A stretch of DNA of 45,556 bases from Branchiostoma floridae (lineage: Eukaryota > Chordata > Leptocardii > Amphioxiformes > Branchiostomatidae): positions 3,100,663 through 3,146,218 of the forward strand of contig NC_049992.1 in assembly GCF_000003815.2 (NCBI RefSeq). The letters are read 5' to 3'. Below the pieces are notes generated by a model. The model was not told where the DNA came from and did no database searches. It saw only the letters and a program-made list of their open reading frames with translations. The position numbers were made by a program, and so were the translations under genes. Each line of letters opens with the position of its first letter. Positions within the stretch are counted from its first letter, which is position 1. Positions 30,601 to 34,006 of the stretch are shown here, one piece after another.

Positions 30601-30798
30601 GGTAAAATGCACCCTTAAACACTACATATACACAAATATTTGTTGTATGTACATATTAACCTATATATACACTTCAGCGATATCGTTGAATTTCTTAAAT
30701 CTAACAGGTGGTCATACGATATATGGGGTACGCTACGCCCCCCTCCCCCTTTACTGACAACTGTCACTTACCGTGTCCAAAACAACGGGTTTCGCCAT
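737..30798 (-). CDS. Long coiled-coil protein gene, 12 exons recognised, 3' end off window
   Basis: Exons in coding order: 30772-30798 (start, MAKPVVLDT), 29474-29656, 28775-28895, 26838-26962, 26360-26512, 25792-25918, 5469-5581, 5001-5132, 4447-4560, 2708 to about 2879, 1087-1209 and 737-862. Each has AG/GT borders and agrees in phase with the next, except the acceptor near 2879, which would need phase 2 after a phase 0 exon, so a small exon may be missing there. About 505 residues are visible, nearly all charged, Glu/Gln/Leu-rich heptad sequence (for example VEHIRSLSEEREAL, LQRERTRSREMSAQVSETQ) with no signal peptide or membrane segment, so a cytoplasmic structural or scaffold role is inferred. 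The protein family is not assigned; a resemblance to vertebrate CCDC30/CCDC136-type proteins is only tentative. The intron between 25792 and 5581 holds two complete genes on the other strand. Four exons have tandemly duplicated edges in the adjoining intron. Confidence 0.75.
900..1025 (-). repeat. Dispersed repeat fragment (CTAGGGGGCCC family)
   Basis: CTGCAGTGCC, GCTAGGGGGCCCAAAT, GGTCTCATCAAGACC and the following block are shared with 2925-3055, and in opposite orientation with part of 13331-14385. Confidence 0.5.
1480..2670 (-). repeat. Eight extra tandem copies of a coiled-coil exon 3' edge plus donor
   Basis: Copies begin (at their donor end) near 1480, 1648, 1813, 1947, 2091, 2248, 2397 and 2539, and the parental exon is at 2708. 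Each carries the GTGAGR donor and up to 30 codons of exon (MSAQVSETQxQLERLHSLQEE), separated by CT-rich simple sequence. Seven of the eight keep the reading frame over the part present; the copy at 2248 has a 2-base deletion. The longer copies have a CTGCAG that could act as a phase 0 acceptor, but its upstream sequence is purine-rich, so use as exons is unproven. Confidence 0.7.
2708..2879 (-). CDS. Coiled-coil exon whose 3' half is amplified downstream
   Basis: It reads LNIQISELQSENEQLQRQLQ, then LQRERTRSREMSAQVSETQ and QLERLHSLQEE before a GTGAGA donor at 2707. The 5' border is uncertain: CCCCTAG is the only good acceptor but implies phase 2. Its 3' half is repeated eight more times between 1480 and 2670. 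Confidence 0.55.
2925..3055 (-). repeat. Dispersed repeat fragment (CTAGGGGGCCC family)
   Basis: CTGCAGTACC, TTAGGGGGCCCCAAA and GGTCTCATCAAGACC match the fragment at 900-1025 and relate to the element at 13331-14385. Confidence 0.5.
3742..4094. mobile_element. hAT-like non-autonomous element with GGGTGCAC clusters
   Basis: Terminal inverted repeats CAGAGCTCGAAAT and ATTTCGAGCCCTG are flanked by ATCTG on both sides (3737-3741, 4095-4099), a 5-bp target duplication. GGGTGCAC or its complement occurs many times near both ends. No transposase frame is present. Confidence 0.7.
4561..5000. other. Intron, nothing recognised
   Basis: AT-rich sequence between coiled-coil exons 5001-5132 and 4447-4560. 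No repeat or open frame of note. Confidence 0.5.
5133..5320 (-). repeat. Partial duplication of the 5' edge of exon 5001-5132
   Basis: The sequence around 5110-5170 (exon start, acceptor and following intron with GGAGGTTAACC) is matched at 5239-5310, where an AACTGTAGTCTGGACACCTA block repeats the exon edge and GAACTGGGAGGTTAACCC repeats the intron. A run of G lies between them at 5229-5238. The second copy has no usable continuation and is read as intronic. Confidence 0.45.
5469..5581 (-). CDS. Coiled-coil exon on the far side of the 20-kb intron
   Basis: The acceptor TGCAG precedes a phase 1 start (completing GCT) and the exon reads AKLTAELETAREDLQQDLD and so on to LQKE before a GTTTGG donor. 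The previous recognised exon (25792-25918) ends in phase 1 with ...DSLDA plus G, so the two join in frame. This phase match and the continuing heptads are the reason for treating the two exon groups as one gene. Confidence 0.6.
6325..7840 (+). repeat. Upstream region of gene A duplicated at gene B
   Basis: Blocks match 15880-17270 in order: AAGTGACCTATTTT with CTTCAACATTGCCAAAA (6325-6400), GGAAAAGTTGGTATGATCCA with a downstream CACCTGTTCCTTCAGGTG (6561-6640), GTAGGTCAAA (6986, 7381), GTTTCTCAGGCCACA (7488) and CAAATTAGATG (7803). This marks the left end of the tandem duplication at least 2 kb before the start codon. The stretch 5582-6324 shows nothing recognised. Confidence 0.6.
7849..8355. 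mobile_element. TIR element inserted in the gene A promoter region
   Basis: Ends read TAAGGTCACAACC and GGTTTTGACCTTA (12 of 13 paired). The 507 bases between are absent from the matching place before gene B, where TTAGGGTTGG runs on to the acceptor within about 60 bases. GTACG and GCAACT/TTGCGCAA motifs recur inside. No target duplication is clear and no protein is encoded. Confidence 0.5.
8426..9944 (+). CDS. Gene A exon 1: signal peptide, LRRNT, 15 LRRs, LRRCT
   Basis: The whole LRR ectodomain is in one exon, as in VLR-like genes. The 72-base repeat unit is visible in the DNA (for example GCATATTTGAGG recurs at 9345, 9562 and 9631). The C-terminal stalk is rich in Thr, Ser and Pro (TTVGYTSRSTSTPVAETEA). 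The donor is CCTG/GTAAGC, phase 1. Reading through the donor adds a hydrophobic stretch (LPLFFSLLLLMVVG) and a stop at 10045. Confidence 0.88.
8426..12950 (+). CDS. Gene A: secreted LRR-CCP-C-type lectin protein
   Basis: Exons 8426-9944, 10720-10896, 11163-11379, 12280-12482 and 12934-12950 total 2133 bases (710 aa), with all phases agreeing. Residues 1-24 are a signal peptide (RLLVLLLIILKEAG). An LRRNT with cysteines CSSSCSSDCDC follows, then fifteen 24-residue LRRs of the form xLxLxxNQLxxLPxxIFEGL, then an LRRCT (NPWQCDC). Next come one four-cysteine CCP module and one C-type-lectin fold domain split over two exons, which ends FICEM. The short last exon gives DDTML. No C-terminal membrane segment is seen, so a secreted pattern-recognition role is inferred from the module families. 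The start ATG lies 6 bases after a TTACATAG acceptor, so the 5' UTR is probably spliced. The last intron has a GC donor. Gene B is its tandem paralogue. Confidence 0.85.
10551..10581. repeat. (TA)n microsatellite
   Basis: About 15 TA units in the intron between gene A exons 1 and 2. Confidence 0.9.
10720..10896 (+). CDS. Gene A exon 2: CCP/sushi module
   Basis: A phase 1-1 exon of 177 bases encodes QCPPLEPPANG, VTFVCSEGY, LICQADGTW and SSPPTCN, giving the four cysteines and the Trp of a complement control protein module. It is over 90% identical in DNA to gene B exon 2 by eye. Confidence 0.85.
11163..11379 (+). CDS. Gene A exon 3: first half of C-type-lectin domain
   Basis: After a TTTTGTCAG acceptor it encodes CADQYNFPADKFDIFDNRCY, then AGQFCNHHGGRLVTI, and ends EWYR before GTACAT (phase 2). 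The pattern of Cys, aromatic residues and HGGRLVTI is that of the N-terminal half of a CTLD. Confidence 0.85.
11664..12190 (-). mobile_element. CR1/Jockey-like LINE 3' end fragment
   Basis: On the minus strand 12085-11759 reads RRSSSVSEMLHDLEWPTLQE, then NAFFPRTIRDWNGLPAEV, the typical last part of a LINE reverse-transcriptase protein. The 3' tail is a GAAGAA run at about 11664-11680. It sits in gene A's intron between the two CTLD exons; the same intron in gene B lacks it. Confidence 0.75.
12280..12482 (+). CDS. Gene A exon 4: second half of C-type-lectin domain
   Basis: It encodes NFWIGLDDRSEERTLRWSDG, KKRDCVAIHRHKW and LLFICEM. The WIGL core and last cysteines are present, but EPN/QPD and WND are absent, so classical calcium-dependent sugar binding is unlikely. 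The donor reads ATGG/GCAAGT, a GC donor, where gene B has ATGA/GTAAGT. Confidence 0.8.
12578..12612. repeat. (AT)n microsatellite
   Basis: About 17 AT units in the last intron of gene A. Confidence 0.9.
12934..12950 (+). CDS. Gene A exon 5: short terminal exon
   Basis: After CTCCTACAG the bases complete Asp and read DTML then TGA. The downstream DNA (CCAGATGTCATGGAGAAACA and on) matches gene B's 3' UTR, which supports homologous gene ends. If the GC donor of exon 4 is not used, translation would stop at 12511-12513 after GKYFLMHKM. Confidence 0.55.
12951..13330 (+). other. Gene A 3' flank
   Basis: The first 80 bases correspond to gene B's 3' UTR. The rest is AT-rich without a recognised gene, and no clear AATAAA is present before the repeat element at 13331. 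Confidence 0.4.
13331..14385. mobile_element. 1-kb TIR element with internal repeats
   Basis: Ends are TACCTCCATGAAA and TTTCATGGAGGTA. Inside, a unit of roughly 250-300 bases recurs: GATAACTCAAGAA (or AATAACTCAAGAA, GATAACTGCAGAA), GGTACCT, TTTGCATAATTAATGA, and GGCCCCCTA. A CTGT run lies at 13379-13402. Related fragments occur at 900, 2925 and 23610. No coding frame. Confidence 0.55.
14386..14958. other. Non-coding spacer, nothing recognised
   Basis: AT-rich DNA with a T run at 14413 and short frames only, ending at the assembly gap. Confidence 0.5.
14959..15058. other. Assembly gap (100 N)
   Basis: Exactly 100 N, the usual placeholder for unknown length. It lies between genes A and B. 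The right flank begins directly with a CACCGTGAACATTT-type repeat. Confidence 0.98.
15059..15735. repeat. ACCGCGAACTTAAAACCACCG repeats
   Basis: A short motif, roughly ACCGCGAACTTAAAACCACC, recurs at 15063, 15374 (variant), 15595 and 15655 with varying flanks. One copy carries the insertion at 15392-15592. Confidence 0.5.
15392..15592. mobile_element. 201-bp element with TTAAAA target duplication
   Basis: The element begins GAGGGTC and ends GACCCTC, flanked on both sides by TTAAAA (15386-15391, 15593-15598). It splits a CGCAAACTTAAAACCACCGC repeat whose intact form is at 15657. ACG(N)TTTACG-like motifs recur inside on both strands. Confidence 0.65.
15880..17270 (+). repeat. Upstream region of gene B, paralogous to that of gene A
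   Basis: Counterpart of 6325-7840, with the same blocks in the same order, for example GGAAAAGTTGGTATGATCCA at 16110 and GCTTCTCAGGCCACA at 16640. Open frames in it are short and not conserved between the two copies. Confidence 0.6.
17330..18698 (+). CDS. Gene B exon 1: signal peptide, LRRNT, 14 LRRs, LRRCT
   Basis: The LRR array is less regular than in gene A: repeat 7 (RTLYLGHNALSTDIFQQLSK) is off-length and the repeat before residue VELYLSGNQL has an extra Ser. The LRRCT (QCDCRMAPFKQRMTRGPYRL) is nearly the same as in gene A. The donor is CCTG/GTAGGT, phase 1. Confidence 0.88.
17330..24386 (+). CDS. Gene B: secreted LRR-CCP-double C-type lectin protein
   Basis: Exons 17330-18698, 19298-19474, 20047-20263, 21246-21448, 22946-23335, 23524-23597 and 24366-24386 total 2451 bases (816 aa) in a consistent frame. 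It starts MAKAKRLLVLLLIILKDADP (signal peptide), then LRRNT (CDSNCSSRCYC), fourteen LRRs, LRRCT (NPWQCDC), one CCP, one CTLD split over two exons, and a second CTLD in one exon with EPN and WND. A short Pro/Lys-rich tail ends the protein. The ATG is 4 bases after a TTTACACAG acceptor, so a spliced 5' UTR is likely. Exon order, phases and 3' UTR match gene A, so the two arose by tandem duplication. The lectin part suggests mannose-type glycan binding; the LRR part suggests a second ligand. That role is inferred from families only. Confidence 0.85.
18784..19035 (+). mobile_element. tRNA-derived SINE in gene B intron 1
   Basis: Box A (TAGTTCAGTGGTTAGCG) at 18791 and box B (AGTTCGATTCC) at 18835 have tRNA-like spacing, followed by a non-tRNA body of about 190 bases. 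It lies directly after gene B exon 1 and is missing from gene A. Confidence 0.65.
19298..19474 (+). CDS. Gene B exon 2: CCP/sushi module
   Basis: A phase 1-1 exon of 177 bases with four cysteines (QCPPLEP, FVCSEGY, LTCQADG, PPTC). Length and borders match gene A exon 2. Confidence 0.85.
20047..20263 (+). CDS. Gene B exon 3: first half of CTLD 1
   Basis: 217 bases, as in gene A. It encodes CADQYNFPADKFDIFDNRCY and FCEEHGGKLVTIKS and ends at EWYR in phase 2. Confidence 0.85.
20543..21026. mobile_element. Foldback element of CGAATCACTATGCGAAAACG repeats
   Basis: Nearly perfect inverted ends of about 38 bases (CAGGGGTGCCTAAGCATTTG and complement) are flanked by CTATA on both sides (20538-20542, 21027-21031). 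The arms consist of repeated ATCACACGAATCACTATGC-type units, so the whole 484 bases can fold on itself. Gene A's matching intron (GAGATGGGCACAGTGCC near 11514) has no insertion. Confidence 0.75.
21246..21448 (+). CDS. Gene B exon 4: second half of CTLD 1
   Basis: 203 bases encoding NFWIGLDDRAEERTLKWSDG and ending LLFICEM. It lacks EPN/QPD and WND. The donor is a normal ATGA/GTAAGT. Confidence 0.85.
21486..21752 (+). repeat. Direct repeat R1 in gene B intron 4
   Basis: About 265 bases from CAGTATGGTATACTTAAAGG to TTGTACAGTAA, roughly 90% identical by eye to R2 at 22377-22642. Gene A's last intron holds one related copy (ACTTAAAGGCACAAGGATAT at 12521). Confidence 0.7.
21753..22376. mobile_element. 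Harbinger-like TIR element between R1 and R2
   Basis: Inverted ends GGCCACATCGATTTAATTTC and complement extend over 34 bases, with TAA on both sides (21750-21752, 22377-22379). A 3-bp TWA duplication with GG ends fits PIF/Harbinger elements. The interior holds a LINE- or SINE-like tail (TTGAATAAATAAATAAATAA at 22199), but no transposase. Confidence 0.65.
22377..22642 (+). repeat. Direct repeat R2 in gene B intron 4
   Basis: Second copy of R1. Shared blocks include AAAGCGACGCTACTTTGTTT and CAGCCAAAGTCACATGAAAA. The element at 21753-22376 separates the two copies. Confidence 0.7.
22946..23335 (+). CDS. Gene B exon 5: complete second C-type-lectin domain
   Basis: A single 390-base exon (phase 1-1) encodes CPVGYQQHGGNCYKAY, DAWFYLGLDD, then WAPREPNNSFDNENC, TWNDVRC and KFICQ. 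EPN and WND are the calcium/sugar ligands of mannose-type lectins. Being a one-exon CTLD it has a different origin from CTLD 1, which is split. No counterpart was found in gene A. Confidence 0.88.
23524..23597 (+). CDS. Gene B exon 6: short basic tail, possibly optional
   Basis: After TTTTTTAACAG it encodes APPTRKTSHVQICRSPPVKK and HLHPQ, ending in phase 0 at GTAAAC (a second GTAAAA donor lies 12 bases on). With it, the last exon reads TTPSSD stop. If it is skipped, exon 5 joins the last exon in phase 1 to give DDTKL, which matches gene A's DDTML. Both forms are plausible. Confidence 0.5.
23610..23889 (-). repeat. Dispersed repeat fragment ending in (AC)n
   Basis: GCCACTAGGGGACCCAAA, GCTGCAGTACCTTAGCAAGC and GCTAGGTGGCCCA are the complement of blocks at 13493-13530. 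It ends in an AC microsatellite at 23857-23889. Confidence 0.55.
24003..24320. mobile_element. hAT-like non-autonomous element with GGGCAAGT clusters
   Basis: Ends CAGGGATAAACAAGT and ACTTGTTCAACCCTG, flanked by AAGTG on both sides (23998-24002, 24321-24325). GGGCAAGT and its complement recur inside. It lies in gene B's last intron. Confidence 0.7.
24366..24386 (+). CDS. Gene B terminal exon
   Basis: It follows TTCCTACAG. In phase 0 (after exon 6) it reads TTPSSD then TGA at 24384-24386. In phase 1 (exon 6 skipped) it reads DDTKL then TGA at 24379-24381. Confidence 0.6.
   Translation, partial: TTPSSD
24387..24885 (+). other. Gene B 3' UTR with polyadenylation signals
   Basis: The first 90 bases match the DNA after gene A's stop codon. 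ATTAAA occurs near 24838, and AATAAA occurs several times between 24853 and 24882, likely cleavage signals. No coding sequence is seen. Confidence 0.5.
25064..25177 (+). other. Possible orphan coding exon
   Basis: A TTTGCAG acceptor and a GTAAGT donor bracket 114 open bases, phase 1-1, reading SVIFLDFIDQQGKSEFNDPE followed by AARECKQMPTIPLFRRL. It lies after gene B's poly(A) signals. It could be an alternative 3' exon of gene B or a relic of another gene. The family is not recognised. Confidence 0.25.
25242..25581. mobile_element. hAT-type non-autonomous element, 8-bp target duplication
   Basis: 16-base perfect ends CAGGGCTTTAGCCAGC and GCTGGCTAAAGCCCTG are flanked by GTACAGCA on both sides (25234-25241, 25582-25589). 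TTTCCGTCA recurs near the ends. The open frame at 25352-25552 is part of the element. Confidence 0.8.
25967..26170 (-). repeat. Tandem copies of the 5' edge of exon 25792-25918
   Basis: The exon start (VHDHELHELSRS on the minus strand), its acceptor and about 50 bases of intron are repeated two to three times in the upstream intron, at about 25970-26058, 26056-26095 (truncated) and 26096-26170. Each retains GCTCATGGTC or GTTCATGGTC, GTGGGAG and GTAAATCACAAG. Copies have no matching donor, so they look like intronic debris of exon-junction duplication. Confidence 0.55.
26963..27735 (-). repeat. About seven degenerate copies of the 5' edge of exon 26838-26962
   Basis: A unit of roughly 90 bases holding a TTTCCACAG-like acceptor and the first 17 codons of the exon (AIAEVREMLQQEGLQQ) is repeated through the upstream intron. 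Clear copies lie at 26979-27062, 27070-27154, 27292-27371 and 27379-27462, and degenerate ones at 27160-27274, 27470-27590 and 27600-27735. The best copies hit a stop codon just after the repeated part (VAVEPD then stop), and no symmetric donor is visible, so inclusion in mRNA would truncate the protein. Confidence 0.65.
27736..28334. other. Intron, nothing recognised
   Basis: AT-rich DNA between the exon-edge array and a LINE fragment; a CTAC run lies near 27838. No exon or element ends seen. Confidence 0.45.
28335..28600 (-). mobile_element. LINE C-terminal fragment
   Basis: On the minus strand ENNWNQLPAHIIQAQTVEAF followed by RDGSAVFL matches the FxxRxxxxWNxLPxxVxxAxSxxxFK end of LINE reverse-transcriptase proteins, with frameshifts. 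A short (ATTG)n-like tail follows at about 28290-28315. Confidence 0.6.
29657..30771. other. First intron of the coiled-coil gene
   Basis: Contains an AC microsatellite at 30191-30214. No other feature recognised; the open frames are shadows or chance. Confidence 0.5.
30772..30798 (-). CDS. First coding exon of the coiled-coil gene
   Basis: The ATG complement at 30796-30798 opens MAKPVVLDT and runs straight into a GTAAGT donor at 30771. The next exon starts in phase 0 with DSGELEE at 29656. The short first exon fits a start codon close to the 5' end of the gene. Upstream (30799 onward) is intergenic DNA. Confidence 0.65.
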
Positions 30799-31447
30799 GT
30801 TGTCGGACGATTTTTCCTGCTAGATCGCTGCTAGGATGTTTCTTCTGTGTTTTGTGAGTCTGTTGCCATGGTTTCTGTCCGTTTCGGGTGCATTTTGTAG
30901 GTTTACATGGTGGTTGTAGTGGGTTTGGCTGCGAGTCCAGTACACTTTGTTTGGGCGGATCACCGCTACGACGCGCAACGTCACAGGTCAAAGGGTAAAC
31001 ATTCCAAATATGCGAACCCTCCATTGTTTAGCCGTGCGAAATATTTCCTTTTTTTGTAACGTAAATATAGTAGCTTATTTGCAAAGTGATTTCACCGTTT
31101 TTGTTTATAGTAAACTGTTACAATGCCGTACTATTTTCTTGATTTGCGGATGCATACTGTCCCATCCGGTTTTGGACCGAACCATAGTGGCTCGTAGGGG
31201 GATTCTGTATCTAAAATGACAGAATTTCAAAAATCTAGTGTAAAAAAAAAAGTCTGCTGCCGAAAGATTTTCAGCGTATAAAGTAGCAGATAACGCGTAT
31301 GCACAGATATTTGAAATAAACTTAATTTTATAAAATTCATAACGTTACTGTTTTACGTGCCTTCGTAGCAGCAGGGGTGGCCTGAAGTTCCAGATCACTT
31401 TCTCCCACTTTCCCAGTGCGTCCATGGGTTGTCGTTATTTGTAAATA

Positions 31448-31613
31448 CAGTAGAAGTCGCTTAATTGCACGGCCTATTTGCCAGCGAATTCCGTGAAAGT
31501 ATCTGGCTTGTGCAATAATGCGATGTTATTTAGCTGGACCGCACCGGTTTGTGATTCCGTGCTGTTAACAGAAATGTGCGTTAATCCGTTGTGCAATTAA
31601 CTGGCTTCTACTG
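31448..31613. mobile_element. pogo/Tigger-like MITE
   Basis: Ends CAGTAGAAGTCGCTTAATTG and complement CAATTAACTGGCTTCTACTG with TA on both sides, 166 bases in all. TA duplication and the CAGTAGAAG end fit Tc1/mariner-pogo elements. Confidence 0.7.
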
Positions 31614-31840
31614 TATCAAGAATATCGATCGGAATTTTGTCAACCTTATTGGCGGAATCAGCAAAACTACGTCAGACAAAATTGGAGTTACAATGAACAA
31701 CATTTTTGGTATACGCTTGAATTTGATTAGTCATTTGGAAGCATTGCCAAAGATGATACATGCAACAACAATCCCATCTCTGTGAATAAAAATCATATAT
31801 TAGGATATTGCTAACAAAATGTTAACTTTGTTATGGTATT

Positions 31841-31995
31841 TAATAATAATAATAATAATAAGGCCTACATTTGTCAATAAATATGACAAATGTAGCAAAG
31901 CGCTACACAATTGTATTTGCAATGCTACAAAATGTAGCCTCTAGGTTGCTATTTTTTTACAAATAAATCATTCATTCATTCATTATCAACGTCGA
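31841..31995. repeat. (AAT)n microsatellite and (ATTC)n tail region
   Basis: AATAATAATAATAATAAT at 31841 and CATTCATTCATTCATT at 31971 bracket a short inverted stretch (CATTTGTCA ... TGACAAATG). Confidence 0.5.
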
Positions 31996-32248
31996 ACGTC
32001 ACTACATTGGCTCATAGAACTACATGTATAGTGACTATATGCAGCAAGTTGCTGTACATTAATCAGAAATCAAACAAGATTCCCATCAAAACGTTGTCTT
32101 TACTTCCTTTAATGGTTTCACTTTCGTAGATTTACATTTACATATTTACTATTGTAGAAAAGCGGAAAAACTGTAAGCTTGACATTATGCAAGGTGCCGC
32201 AAAACTCTGAATAGTAATTAATTTACTATAGCTTTATCGGTAATCGAT

Positions 32249-32411
32249 AACAAAGTTCTTTGTGCACAACCAAAACCTTTGTGCATGGCTGACGTTTCTT
32301 TGGCCGTCTGTCATCTTCCTCGCGGTTGTGCTGTTTGCAGTACTTATTGTCTGGTTCTACTTTGCACTGCCGCTAGATGTCGCTCCTGTAGTGGGAAAAA
32401 TGTTCGGTTGA
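32249..32411 (+). other. Possible terminal exon with a transmembrane segment
   Basis: An open frame ending in TGA at 32409 reads WLTFLWPSVIFLAVVLFAVL, then IVWFYFALPLDVAPVVGKMF, a strong membrane-helix pattern of more than 20 hydrophobic residues. There is no in-frame ATG early in it, so it would have to be a 3' exon after an AACAAAG acceptor. No upstream exons were found. Confidence 0.2.
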
Positions 32412-32421
32412 TAGCCAGGGG

Positions 32422-32577
32422 TAGTCTCCAAGCAGACCCTACGGTGCCTTAGAAATAGTATCAAAGCTGGCAAGGCACGTTTGACTCCCTTAGCCGGCTA
32501 TCTCCCTTTGGCCGGCTATACTCCTTTGCCAGCTTTGATATTGTTTCCAAGGCACCGTAGGGTCTGCTTGGAGACTA
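32422..32577. mobile_element. 156-bp MITE, 9-bp target duplication
   Basis: Inverted ends of about 50 bases begin TAGTCTCCAAGCAGACCCTA and end in the complement. AGCCAGGGG on the left (32413-32421) and AGCCAGGAG on the right (32578-32586) form a 9-bp duplication with one mismatch. The middle has two AGCCGGCTAT-like motifs. Confidence 0.75.
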
Positions 32578-33214
32578 AGCCAGGAGAGCCCCGTGCTATC
32601 TATGAAAGTTTTCCTACGGATTTCGTTTGATTTCTTCGGCTGTATAAAATAACATGCAGCCATGACTACCCAACTAGCTGGAGGCTAGCCCTGTTAACTA
32701 CACAATTTGACAATAAACACTGGATGATCTTTATTTACACGTTTTTGCCCATTTTGGATACATGCAGTAGTTAATGAAACGTTTACAGAATCATTACATT
32801 TTTGTACTTGTAACGGTCCTGAACAGAGTCAGTTGGAGAAACAAAACACTGCTTTTATCGTTTACAAAATAGGCAATCATATAAGGCTATGTTTATTATT
32901 AAATCTATCGTTTACATGTTTCTTTCTTCTTCTTAAACAAGTTTATACGAATTCACAGACTGTTTTTGTAGCAAAGTGTTGTCAGGGGATGTCATTACAT
33001 ATAAAACTAGTTCGTCTTTTACTAACAATATAACCGGTTATAATGCAGATTGGTCCGGTTGTTTGTTTATAGTTTGATGTTCCTCTGTGTGTTGAGAAGC
33101 TGATGTGTAAGCAGTGGAGGAGGCGCCGTCAGGTTCGGGGCGGGGTGGGCTGGGATCCGCGGGAGGGGCTGCAGGGAAAAGACAAGCAGTCAGAAGAATT
33201 TCAAACGTATTTAT

Positions 33215-33420
33215 ATAGACATCTATCCATCTATCTATCCATCCATCTATCTATATATATCCAACTATCCATCTATCTATCTATCTAATAGTATATATAT
33301 ATATCTACATGTATCTATCTACCCAGCTATTCATCCATCTATCTACTGTATATACATGTATCTACATGTAGAGCTCTAGCTAGCTATCCATCCACCCATC
33401 TATCTATCTATTCATTGGTT
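33215..33420. repeat. (ATCT/ATCC)n imperfect microsatellite
   Basis: About 200 bases of ATCTATCC-type tetranucleotides with TATATA interruptions. Confidence 0.85.
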
Positions 33421-33712
33421 GGTTGGCTGGTTGATACATTTTGGAGGACCTTACAAATGTTGGAGATGCACATTGTCCAGGCAGCTTGAGAAGCCAGACT
33501 GATGTGAAGCACAGACGAAAAACGGAACCAGAGAAAACAACTTTGCAACAGATCTGAGTTAACAGCTTACAGATGTGCCCTAATAAGTGGCAAATACTGT
33601 CATTTTCGTATTGGACTGTTTATATTCAGTAGTTATAGCCGAAACTGTGGGGCTGACATGAATTAGGATTTTACCCGATGGTCAATGCTGACCGAAGGAG
33701 GCCCTTTGGGCG

Positions 33713-33876
33713 TAGACTCTACCAGGCTTCGTGGATCGGTGGTCTAATTGTAGAAATTGGACAAATAGGATCTGCAGTACGCTAGGGGAGTTAGCCGGCC
33801 AGAAGAGTACGTTTCCTCACCACGAAACGTGGTGAGGATAACGATTCTACCGATCCACGGAGCCTGGTAGATGCTA
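33713..33876. mobile_element. 164-bp MITE nested in a LINE tail
   Basis: TAGACTCTACCAGGCTTCGT and complement ACGGAGCCTGGTAGATGCTA form the ends, flanked by perfect CTTTGGGCG copies (33704-33712, 33877-33885). Its flanks join into a LINE 3' sequence also present at 43390-43480. Confidence 0.8.
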
Positions 33877-33885
33877 CTTTGGGCG

Positions 33886-33990
33886 TAGCACACCAGTTTC
33901 GCTATCACACGGTGTGGCGGAGGCAGCTGGTTAGTAATAGTTATATTACACGGAACAACCTGTCTTACCTAGCCTTAACGCATCTAATTC
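33886..33990 (-). mobile_element. LINE 3' UTR fragment
   Basis: GTAGCACACCAGTTTCGC, then GGCAGCTGGTT and TATTACAC match 43403-43460 in the same orientation. The 5'-flanking piece GACCGAAGGAGGCC before the MITE belongs to the same relic. Confidence 0.55.
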
Positions 33991-34006
33991 ACACATGACA
34001 ATCATT

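Noticed and set aside
33103-33288. Plus-strand frame ending in Tyr/Leu/Ser/Ile repeats
   Set aside because: It runs through the ATCT microsatellite.
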